A stretch of DNA of 64,000 nt from CAIMUS01 sp963708455. Lineage in GTDB: Bacteria > Pseudomonadota > Gammaproteobacteria > Competibacterales > Competibacteraceae. Both the position numbers and the translations under genes were made by a program. The notes under the pieces are model-generated. The model saw only the letters and a program-made list of their open reading frames with translations. It did not search any database and was not told the DNA's origin. The stretch lies in contig CAVPSQ010000005.1 of the NCBI GenBank assembly GCA_963708455.1, positions 248,001-312,000 on the forward strand, written 5' to 3'. Of this stretch, positions 52,469 to 61,299 are shown piece after piece; position 1 is the stretch's first letter, and each line of letters opens with the position of its first letter.

Positions 52469-54150
52469 TCAGATGGGCTTACGGCCCAGCGCCAGAACTC
52501 GGCACAGCGCCGTCAATCTTGCTTTCGCTGAGGTAACTGCGTCATTACATACAAGGGGGTGGGGGCTGCTTGATTCGCGGCGACCTGTCGGATAGCGGCC
52601 TGGGAGCTGTGCCACTTGCGCCTTTAAGTCTGCTAGCTCGGCAGATTGCTGTTGAAGCAATTGCTGGGCAGCCGTCAATCGCTCGATTTCCGCCTGCTGC
52701 TTGGCTACCAATTCGGCTTGTTTCTGGACGATCTTGTCCTCTTCTTGGAGGGCTTCAATCAGAAGGGGGATCAGATAGTGATAGTATACCGATTTATAGC
52801 CCGCCTCATCCGTGGTCACGGCTTCGGGCAGCACCGCTTCTACGTCCTGGGCGACGACGCCCACTTGAGTTTTTGCCAGTTCTTTATATTGCTTCTCTCG
52901 CTCCGCTTGCCAGAGCTTACGATTTTCTTCTTCCGTCGCTTCAGGACCTGCCGATAGGGTCTTCTCTATGTCCTTGGTAAAGTATTGCAAAGCGCTATCA
53001 TTCCAGTGATAGGTTATCCCGTGCAGTTTCTTTACTTTTTCCAGAGCATTTGGAATTTGGTCTAGATTTTTTTAACCGCAGGTCGGATGGCGCGTCAACT
53101 ATCTGGTTTTTATGTCCAATATCATTTGTAAAGCCAAGCAGTTTATTTTTGTAATAGAGATCACCCCCAATCTTGACAGCGCTCCCCTGGGGATTGATTA
53201 TTAATGCACCGCCACCCGTATTCTCGATAATGGTCGAGTCCGACCCTGCACTGCTGGGGCGCACGATGAAATTCGAGCCCTTATGCTCAAGCTTCAGACT
53301 ATTCCCTGACCCGCCTCCCGTATCGACAACCAGCTTTGCATCGGGAGTGGTGGTGCCGATGCCGACGTTACCACCTTTGGGATTTAAGGATAGGGCTCCA
53401 AAGCTTTTACCTGATTCCTGGATGGATTGTAACGAGGCGTAACCTCCCTCTGCTGCACTGATGCCGAGAACTAAGCTGGTAAAATTTCCTGACGCCGTAT
53501 TGGGATTCCCAATTATGAATTCCGCCAGCGCCTTGCGGATCTACATTGAGTTTCGCGGACGGTTGCGCCGTCCCAATGCCGACATTGCCATTCAGATATG
53601 TATTACCATTCACCTGGAGTTTATTGGAACCGTCCGGCACTGTTCCAATGCCGATATTTTCTATGAATATCCCGTTTTTAGCCTTAATGCCAACAAAAGG
53701 ACGATTATCCTTATCATCGTAAAAGTCAGCTGGACCTTTGGAAGAAGAATCAATGAGCTCAAACGTAGTTATCTCTGGCTTCCAGCGTATTTGTCCGTGA
53801 GCTCTGCCATAAGCCGGAAATCCTATGCGATTTACATCGAGAGCATCTGTGTACGTATAGCCCTTTACCATTGTGTTACCGTTTACCATAAGTTTATAGG
53901 AATCGGTCGGATCTGTCCCAATGCCGACGTTACCATCAGAATTAATTATCAAGGCCTTATCACCGTCCTGGCCGTAGAGTACACTACTGTTGAGAATCAA
54001 CCCCAGCATCAGAGGCAATACTCTTAGGGTTAGTCGTCGGATGAGCTGCCATCTGCACTGTTGAGTTGTGGCGTATTGTGTAATACGTGCTGTCATGCCT
54101 GTGGCCCCCATGGTTTTCTGTTTCACTAGCTGTTTTAGGATCTGTCTCAT
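52469..54150 (-). pseudogene. Exported tail-fibre-like protein with peptidase S74 domain, frameshifted twice
   Basis: Three frames add up to one protein of about 560 residues. The first (54150 to about 53520) has a signal-type helix (VLPLMLGLILNSSVLYG) and NVGIGT repeats (GNVGIGTDPTDSYKLMVNG, GNVGIGTAQPSAKLNVDPQ). The second (53520 to about 53070) continues with NPNTASGNFTSLVLGISAAE and SDLRLKK. The third gives NLDQIPNALEKVKKLHGITY, then VGVVAQDVEAVLPEAVTTDE and a coiled-coil end. Peptidase S74 is an autocleaving chaperone that trimerises phage and bacterial fibres. The breaks are at ATTCATAATTGG near 53522 and in a run of seven A near 53068. Confidence 0.75.
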
Positions 54151-54317
54151 TGGGCTTACCCTTTACCTCGTCACAGCCCGATAGGCTGAATTTTGGCGAA
54201 ATGTTTTACTTACTCGGCAACGTCGTTTGCGCATGAGCTTTTCCATCATTTTTAGGAAAGCCTATGCTAATTAAAAGCTTTCAAATTTAGAATTGCTGGA
54301 GTCAGCAGCCGATCTGC

Positions 54318-54437
54318 CTAAAATCCCGTGCGGCATAATAAGCTTGCCCCCTTTTGCACGGTGAAACCCTTGCCTAACTCAATACTTTTACCAGCCTGAA
54401 ATAGCAACTGGGTTCCCGCGCCCAGCACGAGACCACC
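54318..54437 (-). pseudogene. 3'-fragment of a coathanger/GFT-type secreted protein
   Basis: The minus frame immediately outside the left end of the DUF6399 element reads GGLVLGAGTQLLFQAGKSIE, then LGKGFTVQKGASLLCRTGF and stop. The pattern (Ala-Gly-x-Ser-Ile-x-Leu-x-x-Gly-Phe-x-Val-x-x-Gly-Ala) is that of three-coathanger-stack modules at the end of secreted proteins. The rest of the gene is gone, presumably lost with or displaced by the insertion. Confidence 0.5.
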
Positions 54438-56440
54438 GGCCATGATCATCGTTTCGGCCATTACCTCATGCGACGGCTCTCAAGAGGGGTTTCGCCGCTG
54501 GCGGTGATAGCCGTTTCCGTGCTGGCCTAGCCGGCATCGGGACGTGGTCCAGTAACCACTCGAAGAGGTCGGCCGGTTTGCTGCCAAAGAAGCGTTCGGC
54601 CGGGGTGGTGCCATCGGGACGGCGGATGAAATAGTTGTGAATGGTCGTCAACGCAGCCAGCTTGCGGGGACGGATCCGATGCAGATGATGGTGGTGCAGC
54701 GCTAATTGCCCATTGCGGCCTTCGACACAGGAGCTGGAGCGCTGAAACAGGTGGGCGCTTTCGGTAGCGACCTGTTCGATCAGGGCCAGTTCGTCGGGCG
54801 GCAGTCCGGTCAACGGACTCCCCGGCGCATTGAGGGGGGCGAGCAACTCGGTGGCGTGGTGTTGCAGGCGCTGCCGGTGCGCGCGGTCGGTGGTTTGCGC
54901 GGCCACCCGCTGCAGATACAACGCGGGAATCAGTTGGTTCAAAACGATGCTTTCCACTTCCGGGGTCAAGTCGAGCGCCTCGATTTTGGCGGTAACGGTC
55001 ATGATGAAGAACGTCACCGTCGCCAGCAGGTCAGTGACTACCCGCCGCGCCTTTTGTAGCCGTTCGCGACAGCGCTGCGACAGTGAAGCGGTGTCGGCGA
55101 CTTGCTCGAGCTGAGCAAACGCCTGCTCCAACTGGCGCTCTATGTCGGCGGTAGTTTGGGGCTGAGCCGTTTCCAGATGATAGGGATGATAGGCGCGGTT
55201 GATGGTCTGAATCGCCTGCTGGGCCTGCGCTTGCTGGGCTTGTGCCTCCTCCAGCGCCACCTCGGCAGCGGTGACTTGCCATTGCGCCTGACGAAGCCGG
55301 GGGTCACGGTCCGGTGATGGGCCGGGACCCGACTTGGTGCGGGTGGCCGCTGCCTGGGACTGACGCTCTCGTTCTCGGGTGGCCGTGGTCAGCGCCTGTT
55401 CGGCCTGCCGGGTCTGGGCCGCCAACGCCCCCGCGGTGCCTTTCACTACCTCCTGCTGGACGTGGAACAGATCGGGTGAATGGTGCGCCCCCAAGGTCTG
55501 TTCGACGTGGCACCGAATCGCTTGCGCCTCATCGCTGGTCGACTGAATGACCTGCACCGGCAACTCCTTGAGCGCTTCGGCCATCGCCCCTTGCCACGCG
55601 GCGGCCGTCCGCGTGGGCGCATACTGTTCCAGCAGAATAAAGTTGGACACCGGCTCGAGAGCCACCCAACACGGCTCGGGATGAAACGTTTCATCCGGGC
55701 AGGTGGTGATCTTCTGCGAAGGCATCGCCTTAGCCAAGCGAGCCTTCTCCTGCTGTCCAAAGTGGACGGTGGCGGTCTCGATCACCGTTCCCACCTGCTG
55801 CTGCGCGCCATAAGAGGCCGCCACAAAGCGATTCAACCCGGTCAATTCCAACCACACGCCCACCAGCCGGATCCCACCACTACCGAGCAGCGTAATCACC
55901 ACATGGGCGGCGATCAGCAACCGATGTAGCAACACCAGCCCCTCGGGCGACTCAAAAAAAGCCACCACTGCCGGCGTCGCCTCCAGCGCCTCCTGGCGGT
56001 GCTGCCAATACTGCAACGTGCTCCGGGGAATCCCCACCTGCTCGGCCACCTGTCGGTGCGATCCCGGCCCGTTATCCGCCAACGCCGTCTCTGCCTCCTG
56101 CAACTTGAGCGCTTGTGCGGCCCGCTCCCAGCGCTTCATGACCCACCCGCTCGCGGCCCTAGCCCGCTGACAGCACCACAGCACCACGCTCCTGAAACCG
56201 TTGATACCCTCTCAAAGCACACTGGAAATCGACGCCACTTTCGCTTACAGTAACTCATGGTGGAACCCGCCATGCATGATAAAGGTTGCTTCGGGTTCCG
56301 CCACTTTTCAGCCGCCGACTTGGCTAGATCAACCCTCAGTTCACCCGATTCCACCCAGCTAGAGAGGTCTGTTGCAGCGCTAAGCAATTCCTCTCGTTGT
56401 CCGGCGGGGGGCCTCAATGGCCGAAACGATGATCATGGCC
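54438..56440. mobile_element. Probable insertion sequence: DUF6399 gene bounded by perfect 25-bp inverted repeats
   Basis: GGCCATGATCATCGTTTCGG (start of the 25 bases at 54438-54462) is exactly inverted at 56416-56440. One more matching base extends outward on each side. The 2.0-kb unit contains a single 573-codon gene on the minus strand. Bounding of one large gene by perfect terminal repeats is the standard layout of an IS. No obvious target duplication is seen in the flanks, so insertion may have been followed by deletion. The right end is only eight bases from an attC site, and the left end cuts a secreted-protein gene. Confidence 0.75.
54466..56187 (-). CDS. DUF6399 family protein, probable transposase
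   Basis: A 573-residue protein starting with a GTG/ATG-type codon near 56187 (ATG at 56139 gives MKRWERAAQALKLQEAETAL). The N-terminus includes a helix-turn-helix-like stretch (HRQVAEQVGIPRSTLQYWQH), followed by acidic core segments with ITTCPDETFHPEPCWVALEP, QSTSDEAQAIRCHVEQTLGA and HHSPDLFHVQQEVVKGTAGA. After a long Gln-rich coiled region come SSSCVEGRNGQLALHHHHLH and ALTTIHNYFIRRPDGTTPAE, the DUF6399 hallmark. The Asp (CPDE, SPDLFH) and late Glu (CVEGRN) spacing could form a DDE catalytic triad. With the 25-bp ends this is most easily a transposase. Confidence 0.8.
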   Translation of the reverse strand: MVLWCCQRARAASGWVMKRWERAAQALKLQEAETALADNGPGSHRQVAEQVGIPRSTLQYWQHRQEALEATPAVVAFFESPEGLVLLHRLLIAAHVVITLLGSGGIRLVGVWLELTGLNRFVAASYGAQQQVGTVIETATVHFGQQEKARLAKAMPSQKITTCPDETFHPEPCWVALEPVSNFILLEQYAPTRTAAAWQGAMAEALKELPVQVIQSTSDEAQAIRCHVEQTLGAHHSPDLFHVQQEVVKGTAGALAAQTRQAEQALTTATRERERQSQAAATRTKSGPGPSPDRDPRLRQAQWQVTAAEVALEEAQAQQAQAQQAIQTINRAYHPYHLETAQPQTTADIERQLEQAFAQLEQVADTASLSQRCRERLQKARRVVTDLLATVTFFIMTVTAKIEALDLTPEVESIVLNQLIPALYLQRVAAQTTDRAHRQRLQHHATELLAPLNAPGSPLTGLPPDELALIEQVATESAHLFQRSSSCVEGRNGQLALHHHHLHRIRPRKLAALTTIHNYFIRRPDGTTPAERFFGSKPADLFEWLLDHVPMPARPARKRLSPPAAKPLLRAVA

Positions 56441-56448
56441 GAAACATC

Positions 56449-56528
56449 GTCTAACAACGGGTTCCACCGGACAACAAAAAGCGCCGCTTCGCTCTGCTTT
56501 TTGCTGCCGGTGAACCCAAGCGTTAGGG
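56449..56528 (+). other. attC recombination site 1
   Basis: An 80-base imperfect palindrome running from GTCTAAC (R'') to GTTAGGG (R'). The arms GGGTTCCACCGG and CCGGTGAACCC pair apart from one extrahelical base, and the inner stem CAAAAAGC/GCTTTTTG closes the fold. This is the standard attC layout, with its recombining GTT end on the right. It starts eight bases after the right end of the DUF6399 element. Confidence 0.82.
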
Positions 56529-56761
56529 CGGGTGGGATTGCTCTCCACCCCGACCGACTGTCGAGTCCACTCGCGGCTACCCGGTTTGTGCTGACGGGTT
56601 CCTTCAAGTGTCTCTTGGCGGGGGTGGCAGGAAGCGGCGGGTGGGGTGCGATGGCCTTATTAATCGACCTGGAATTTTTTCGATTGATAACCGCAAAGTT
56701 GGTAATTTTTTCTTGCAACCATTAGGTTTTCAGTCAGGCACAAACTAAAGAGAATGATAAG
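56529..56761. other. Leader of the kelch gene with a post-attC shared segment
   Basis: The 5' part (56525-56660) resembles the DNA after attC 4 (63099-63160): GGGCGGGTGG, then CCACCCCGACCGACTGTCG, then GCGGGTGGGGTGCGAT. It may be carried with cassettes of this array. The last 90 bases are AT-rich and probably contain the kelch promoter. Confidence 0.4.
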
Positions 56762-59700
56762 ATGAAACTCTCAGTCAAGAATTCAATTATCGTTGTTTTG
56801 ACCTTGCTGGCGCTGCTGACGGGGCTGACCGGAGGCGTGCTGTTTGGGTTGGTGCAGGCTGCCCCCAACACCGGCGGTCTGGCCACCGGCCGCATCTGGC
56901 ACACCGCCACGCTCCTGCCCAGTGGCCAGGTACTCGTCGCGGGAGGCTACGACTCCAGCGGAGCCCCTCTGGCCAGCGCGGAGTTATATGACCCGGCGAC
57001 GGGAACGTGGAGCGCGACCGGAGTGATGAGTGCAGCCCGTGCCAATCACACCGCCACGCTTCTGCCCAATGGCAAGGTACTCGTCGCAGGGGGAGGGAAC
57101 TGCTACTTCGACAGCAGCGGCCCGCTGGCTAGCGCGGAGTTGTATGACCCGGCGACGGGAACGTGGAGCGCAATCGGGACGCTGAGCACAGCCCGCGGCT
57201 GCCACACCGCTACGCTCCTGCCCACTGGTCAGGTGCTCGTCGCAGGCGGCCTTGGTAGCGGCGGCCCTCTGGCCAGCGCGGAGTTGTATGACCCGGCGAC
57301 GGGAACGTGGAGCACGACCGGGGCGCTGAGCACAGCCCGCAGTTGCCACACTGCCACGCTCTTGTCCGGTGGCCAGGTGCTCGTCGCAGCGGGGGGAAAC
57401 TGCCGCGACTTTAATGGCTGGCTGGCCAGCGCGGAGTTATATGACCCGGCGACGGGGGCGTGGAGCGCGACCGGGGCGCTGAGCGAGGCCCGGATCGGCC
57501 ACACCGCCACGCTCCTGCCCACTGGCCAAGTGCTTGTCACGGGGGGTATCAAAGACGCCAGCGAAGAGCCTCTGACCAGCGCGGAGTTGTATGACCCGGC
57601 GGCAGGGACATGGAGCGCGACAGCGGCGATGAGCGAGGCCCGCTTCAGCCCCACCGCCACGCTCCTGCCCGATGGCAGGGTGCTCGTCGCGGGGGGTAGC
57701 AGTAGCAGCGGCCCTGTAGCCAGCGCGGAGTTATATGACCCGGCGGCGGGGAGTTGGAGCGCGACCGGGTCGATGAGCACACCCCGATATTGGCACGCTG
57801 CCACGCTCCTGTCCAGTGGCCAGGTGCTCGTCACAGGGGGTTCCGGCTTCGGCATCTATCTGACCAGCGCGGAGTTGTATAACCCGGCGACGGGGACGTG
57901 GAGCGCGCCGACGGAGGAGATGGTGACGTGGAGCGCGACGGGGTCGATGAGCGAGGCCCGCTTCAGCCCCACCGCCACGCTCCTGCCCGATGGCAGGGTG
58001 CTCGTCGCGGGGGGTAGCAGTAGCAGCGGCCCTGTAGCCAGCGCGGAGTTATATGACCCGGCAGCAGGGACGTGGGGCGCGACGGGGTCGATGAGCGAGG
58101 CCCGCTATCTTCACACCGCCACGCTCCTACCCAATGGTAAAGTGCTCGTCGCGGGGGGCTACAACTCCAGCAGCGGCCGTCTTCTGGCCAGCGCGGAGTT
58201 GTATGACCCCGTGACAGGGACGTGGAGCGCGACGGGGTCGATGAGCGAGGCCCGCTATTTTCACACCGCCACGCTCCTGCCCGATGGCAAGGTGCTCGTC
58301 GCGGGGGGTCAAGGTAGTGGCGACAATCCTCTGGCCAGCGCAGAGTTGTATGACCCGGTGACGGGGATGTGGAGCGCGACCGGAGTGCTGAGCACCGCCC
58401 ACTTCGGCCACACCGCCACGCTCCTGCCCACTGGCCAGGTGCTCGTTGCGGGAGGTAGCAGTAGCAGCGGCTTTCTGACCAGCGCGGAGTTGTATGATCC
58501 GGCAGCGGGGATATGGAGCGCGACGGGGTCGATGAGCGAGGCCCGCTATCTTCACACTGCCACGCTCCTGCCCACTGGCCAGGTGCTCGTCGCCGGGGGG
58601 GCCGGTGGCGGCTTGGCCAGCACGGAGTTGTATGACCCGGCAACGGGGATATGGAGCGCGACGGGGTCGATGAGCGAGGTCCGCTATCTTCACGCTGCCA
58701 CGCTCCTGCCCACTGGCCAGGTGCTCGTCGCCGGGGGGGTCGGTGGCGGCTTGGCCAGCACGGAGTTGTATGACCCGGAGACGGCAACGTGGAGCGCGAC
58801 CGGGGCGATGAACGAGGCTCGCTTCGGCCACACCGCCATGCTCCTGTCCAATGGCCAGGTGCTCGCCGCCGGGGGGGGCGGTGGCGACTCGGCCAGCGCG
58901 GAGTTGTATGACCTGGCAGCAGGGACGTGGAGCGCGACCGGGGCGCCAAGCACTGCCCGCGAGCGTCACACTGCCACGCTCCTGTCCACTGGTAATGTGC
59001 TTGTTGCGGGAGGCTACAGCTATAGCAACGACTCTTTTCCGTCCAGCGCGGAGTTGTATAGTTCGGCGACGGAGACGTGGAGCACGACGGGGTCGCTGAA
59101 CACACCCCGCGACCATCATACTGCCACGCTCCTGCCCAGTGGCAAGGTACTCGTCACGGGTGGCTGGGGCAGCAGCGGCGATCCTTCCGGCGCCGGCGTC
59201 CTTCTGGCTAGCGCGGAGTTGTATGACCCAGCAACGGGGATGTGGAGCGTGACCGGGGCGATGAGCGAGGCCAGCTACGATCACACCGCCACGCTCCTGC
59301 CTAGTGGTAAGGTGCTCGTCGCGGGGGGTGGCGGCAGCTATGATTTCTATCGAGCCAGCGCGGAGGTGTATGACCCGGTGACGGGGACGTGGAGCGTGAC
59401 GGGGTCGATGAACGCGGCCCGCATTCGCCACACCGCCACGCTCCTGCCCACTGGTAAGGTGCTCGTCGCGGGAGGCGTCAATGATAGCCGGCTGGCCAGC
59501 GCGGAGTTGTATGACCCGGCGACGGGAACGTGGAGCGCAACGGGGTCGATGAATGCGGCTCGCACCTTTCACACCGCTACGCTCCTGCCCAATGGCAAAG
59601 TGCTCGTCGCGGGAGGCATGAATGATAGCGGCTCTGCAAACAGCGCGGAGTTGTATGATCCGGCCACGGGAACATGGAGCGCGACAGCGGCGATAAGCAA

Positions 59701-60418
59701 AGCCCGCAGCGAGCACACCGCCACACTTCTGCTCAATGGCAAGGTGCTCGTCGCGGATGAGTTGTATGACCCGGCCACGGGGACGTGGAGCGTGACGGGG
59801 AAAATGAACTACTCCCTCTACGGCTCTCCCGCCACGCTCCTGCCCACTGGCCAGGTGCTCGTCACGAGGTTCAGTACCGCAGAGTTGTATGACGTGGGGT
59901 TGGGTTTTTCACCAGCCTGGCAACCGGTGCTGAGCACTGCAACCTCGCCGCTGGTACTAGGTCAGGTCCTCACCGCTACCGGCAGTGGCTGGCGCGGCTA
60001 TGGCTATGCCGAAGCCTCGGGCAGCGCTACGAACAATTCGGCCAGCAATTACCCGCTGGTGCAATTGTATCGTCTGGACAACGCGCAGACGGTTTGGCTG
60101 CCCATCAGTGCGTTCAGCGCAACCACCCTGGCCACCCTGCCGCTCAACGGCTATGCGCCGGGACATGCCCTGGTCACAGTTTTTGTCAATGGCATTCCCA
60201 GTGCAGCGCGCATCATCCGGGTTGACAATCCTACGCCCCGTTCTGGAGACCTCAATGGTGATGGGGATATCGATCAAAGCGACTACAACCTGTTCCGGGC
60301 CACCTTCGGCATATGTAGGGGGCAGAGCGGTTTCAATAGCAATGCCGATTACAACGGCGATGGTTGTATTAATTTTGTAGACTACCAAATCTGGTACGGC
60401 TACTACAAAACCAGATAG
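56762..60418 (+). CDS. Kelch-repeat exported protein with C-terminal dockerin
   Basis: A 1218-residue protein. The N-terminal signal/anchor is VLTLLALLTGLTGGVLF. Residues 40-1060 hold about 20 kelch-type blades of roughly 50 residues, each with HTATLLPTGQVLVAGG and then SAELYDPATGTWSATG. The end (about 1160-1218) is a type I dockerin: GDLNGDGDIDQSDYNLF, then NADYNGDGCINFVDYQIWYG, two Ca-binding loops with the DxNxD pattern. Between propellers and dockerin is a beta-rich domain (QPVLSTATSPLVLGQVLTAT). The gene immediately downstream encodes a cohesin. I infer a surface-docked adhesion or binding protein. Blade DNA is so uniform that recombination within the gene is likely. Confidence 0.82.
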   Translation: MKLSVKNSIIVVLTLLALLTGLTGGVLFGLVQAAPNTGGLATGRIWHTATLLPSGQVLVAGGYDSSGAPLASAELYDPATGTWSATGVMSAARANHTATLLPNGKVLVAGGGNCYFDSSGPLASAELYDPATGTWSAIGTLSTARGCHTATLLPTGQVLVAGGLGSGGPLASAELYDPATGTWSTTGALSTARSCHTATLLSGGQVLVAAGGNCRDFNGWLASAELYDPATGAWSATGALSEARIGHTATLLPTGQVLVTGGIKDASEEPLTSAELYDPAAGTWSATAAMSEARFSPTATLLPDGRVLVAGGSSSSGPVASAELYDPAAGSWSATGSMSTPRYWHAATLLSSGQVLVTGGSGFGIYLTSAELYNPATGTWSAPTEEMVTWSATGSMSEARFSPTATLLPDGRVLVAGGSSSSGPVASAELYDPAAGTWGATGSMSEARYLHTATLLPNGKVLVAGGYNSSSGRLLASAELYDPVTGTWSATGSMSEARYFHTATLLPDGKVLVAGGQGSGDNPLASAELYDPVTGMWSATGVLSTAHFGHTATLLPTGQVLVAGGSSSSGFLTSAELYDPAAGIWSATGSMSEARYLHTATLLPTGQVLVAGGAGGGLASTELYDPATGIWSATGSMSEVRYLHAATLLPTGQVLVAGGVGGGLASTELYDPETATWSATGAMNEARFGHTAMLLSNGQVLAAGGGGGDSASAELYDLAAGTWSATGAPSTARERHTATLLSTGNVLVAGGYSYSNDSFPSSAELYSSATETWSTTGSLNTPRDHHTATLLPSGKVLVTGGWGSSGDPSGAGVLLASAELYDPATGMWSVTGAMSEASYDHTATLLPSGKVLVAGGGGSYDFYRASAEVYDPVTGTWSVTGSMNAARIRHTATLLPTGKVLVAGGVNDSRLASAELYDPATGTWSATGSMNAARTFHTATLLPNGKVLVAGGMNDSGSANSAELYDPATGTWSATAAISKARSEHTATLLLNGKVLVADELYDPATGTWSVTGKMNYSLYGSPATLLPTGQVLVTRFSTAELYDVGLGFSPAWQPVLSTATSPLVLGQVLTATGSGWRGYGYAEASGSATNNSASNYPLVQLYRLDNAQTVWLPISAFSATTLATLPLNGYAPGHALVTVFVNGIPSAARIIRVDNPTPRSGDLNGDGDIDQSDYNLFRATFGICRGQSGFNSNADYNGDGCINFVDYQIWYGYYKTR

Positions 60419-60433
60419 CGAACAGGAATCTCA

Positions 60434-61003
60434 ATGAGAGCGAGCAAGATGAAAAATATCCTCTGTTTAAGCCTACTGGCATGCCTGCTTCCAATCAGCA
60501 GCGGGGCAACACCGATCAATGTCTCTTTCGTGCTATCCGCCTCGGTGGTAAACGTCGGCGAGACCTTCACCGTCGATCTTGTAGCGGACATTCCCGATCC
60601 CGTCCTGGGTTGGGGGCTGGATGTGACGTTCAACCCTGCTATTCTCTCTCAGGTCGGTGTGCTTATTGCCAATCCTCCCTGGGACGCTGGCTTTGCTCCT
60701 GATGGAGATGAATTAGTAGGGTTAGCGTTTCCGTTACCGATTGCAGGTGATGACATCCGCTTAGCCACTCTGACTTTCAGGGCTATAGCACCTGGTCTGT
60801 CGGCCCTTGTAGCGAGCCTAACGGCAGACGACCAAACTGAGGGTTTTCCATTGGCATTTCCGGCTTCCCCTGGAAGTTTTGCCGAAGTCAGTTTCATTGA
60901 CGGTTCGGTGAATATTATACCCGTGCCAGCCACCCTTGCATTGATAAGCCTGGGTTTAGCTGTTCTCGGGTTTGAGCGTCACCGTAAAGCAGTAAACACG
61001 TAG
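60434..61003 (+). CDS. Cohesin-domain protein with PEP-CTERM-like anchor
   Basis: A 189-residue exported protein: signal peptide (LCLSLLACLLPISSG), then a cohesin fold at about 25-155 (INVSFVLSASVVNVGETFTV, DLVADIPDPVLGWGLDVTFN, PAILSQVG, then RLATLTFRAIAPGLSALVAS), and a C-terminal sorting signal (VPATLALISLGLAVLGFERH plus RK) of the PEP-CTERM/exosortase style, with P-V-P in place of PEP. Cohesins bind dockerins. The dockerin-bearing kelch gene ends 15 bases upstream, so the pair should be co-expressed. No exosortase gene is in the window. Confidence 0.8.
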   Translation: MRASKMKNILCLSLLACLLPISSGATPINVSFVLSASVVNVGETFTVDLVADIPDPVLGWGLDVTFNPAILSQVGVLIANPPWDAGFAPDGDELVGLAFPLPIAGDDIRLATLTFRAIAPGLSALVASLTADDQTEGFPLAFPASPGSFAEVSFIDGSVNIIPVPATLALISLGLAVLGFERHRKAVNT

Positions 61004-61019
61004 GACAGATAGCCTACTT

Positions 61020-61044
61020 GGTCGGGAGTACTCCACTCCCGACC
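61020..61044 (+). terminator. Terminator-like hairpin after the cohesin gene
   Basis: GGTCGGGAG and CTCCCGACC pair with a seven-base loop 17 bases after the cohesin stop, followed by ATTTCCCT. The T-tract is short, so termination may be partial. Confidence 0.55.
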
Positions 61045-61098
61045 ATTTCCCTCTGATGGGGTCAGGCTTGCATAGTTGATGATATGCGTTTAGCCTTG

Positions 61099-61159
61099 AC
61101 CTAACCAATCGCTCCAGCCGATGCCGCTGACGCGGCACGGCTGAGCTTCACCGTTGAGC
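61099..61159 (+). other. attC recombination site 2
   Basis: From ACCTAAC (R'') to GTTGAGC (R', fits GTTRRRY). The arms CGCTCCAGCCG and CGGCTGAGC pair apart from one extrahelical C, as is normal for attC. A GCCGC/GCGGC inner stem follows. Same orientation as the other sites. Confidence 0.78.
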
Positions 61160-61299
61160 GGCACAAGGAGTTCGAGGGATGTTGATGTGAAGCGAGTCAC
61201 TTTGAAAAGCCCGGTGCGGTAATTTCGCACGCCGGAATCCGTGGGGGTGCAGTGGGGTAACCGGCTGTCCTACCCCGATGCCAAAGAAAGAAGGATAAG

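Noticed and set aside
57963..59716. Long minus-strand ORFs (380 and 529 codons) opposite the kelch gene
   Set aside because: They merely translate the repeated blades backwards. Composition is Arg/Pro/His-rich and no known fold is evident.
56900..59900. Regular repeats that might suggest a CRISPR or satellite array
   Set aside because: The repeat period is in frame (about 150 bases), has no unique spacers of constant length and encodes kelch blades. No cas gene is near.
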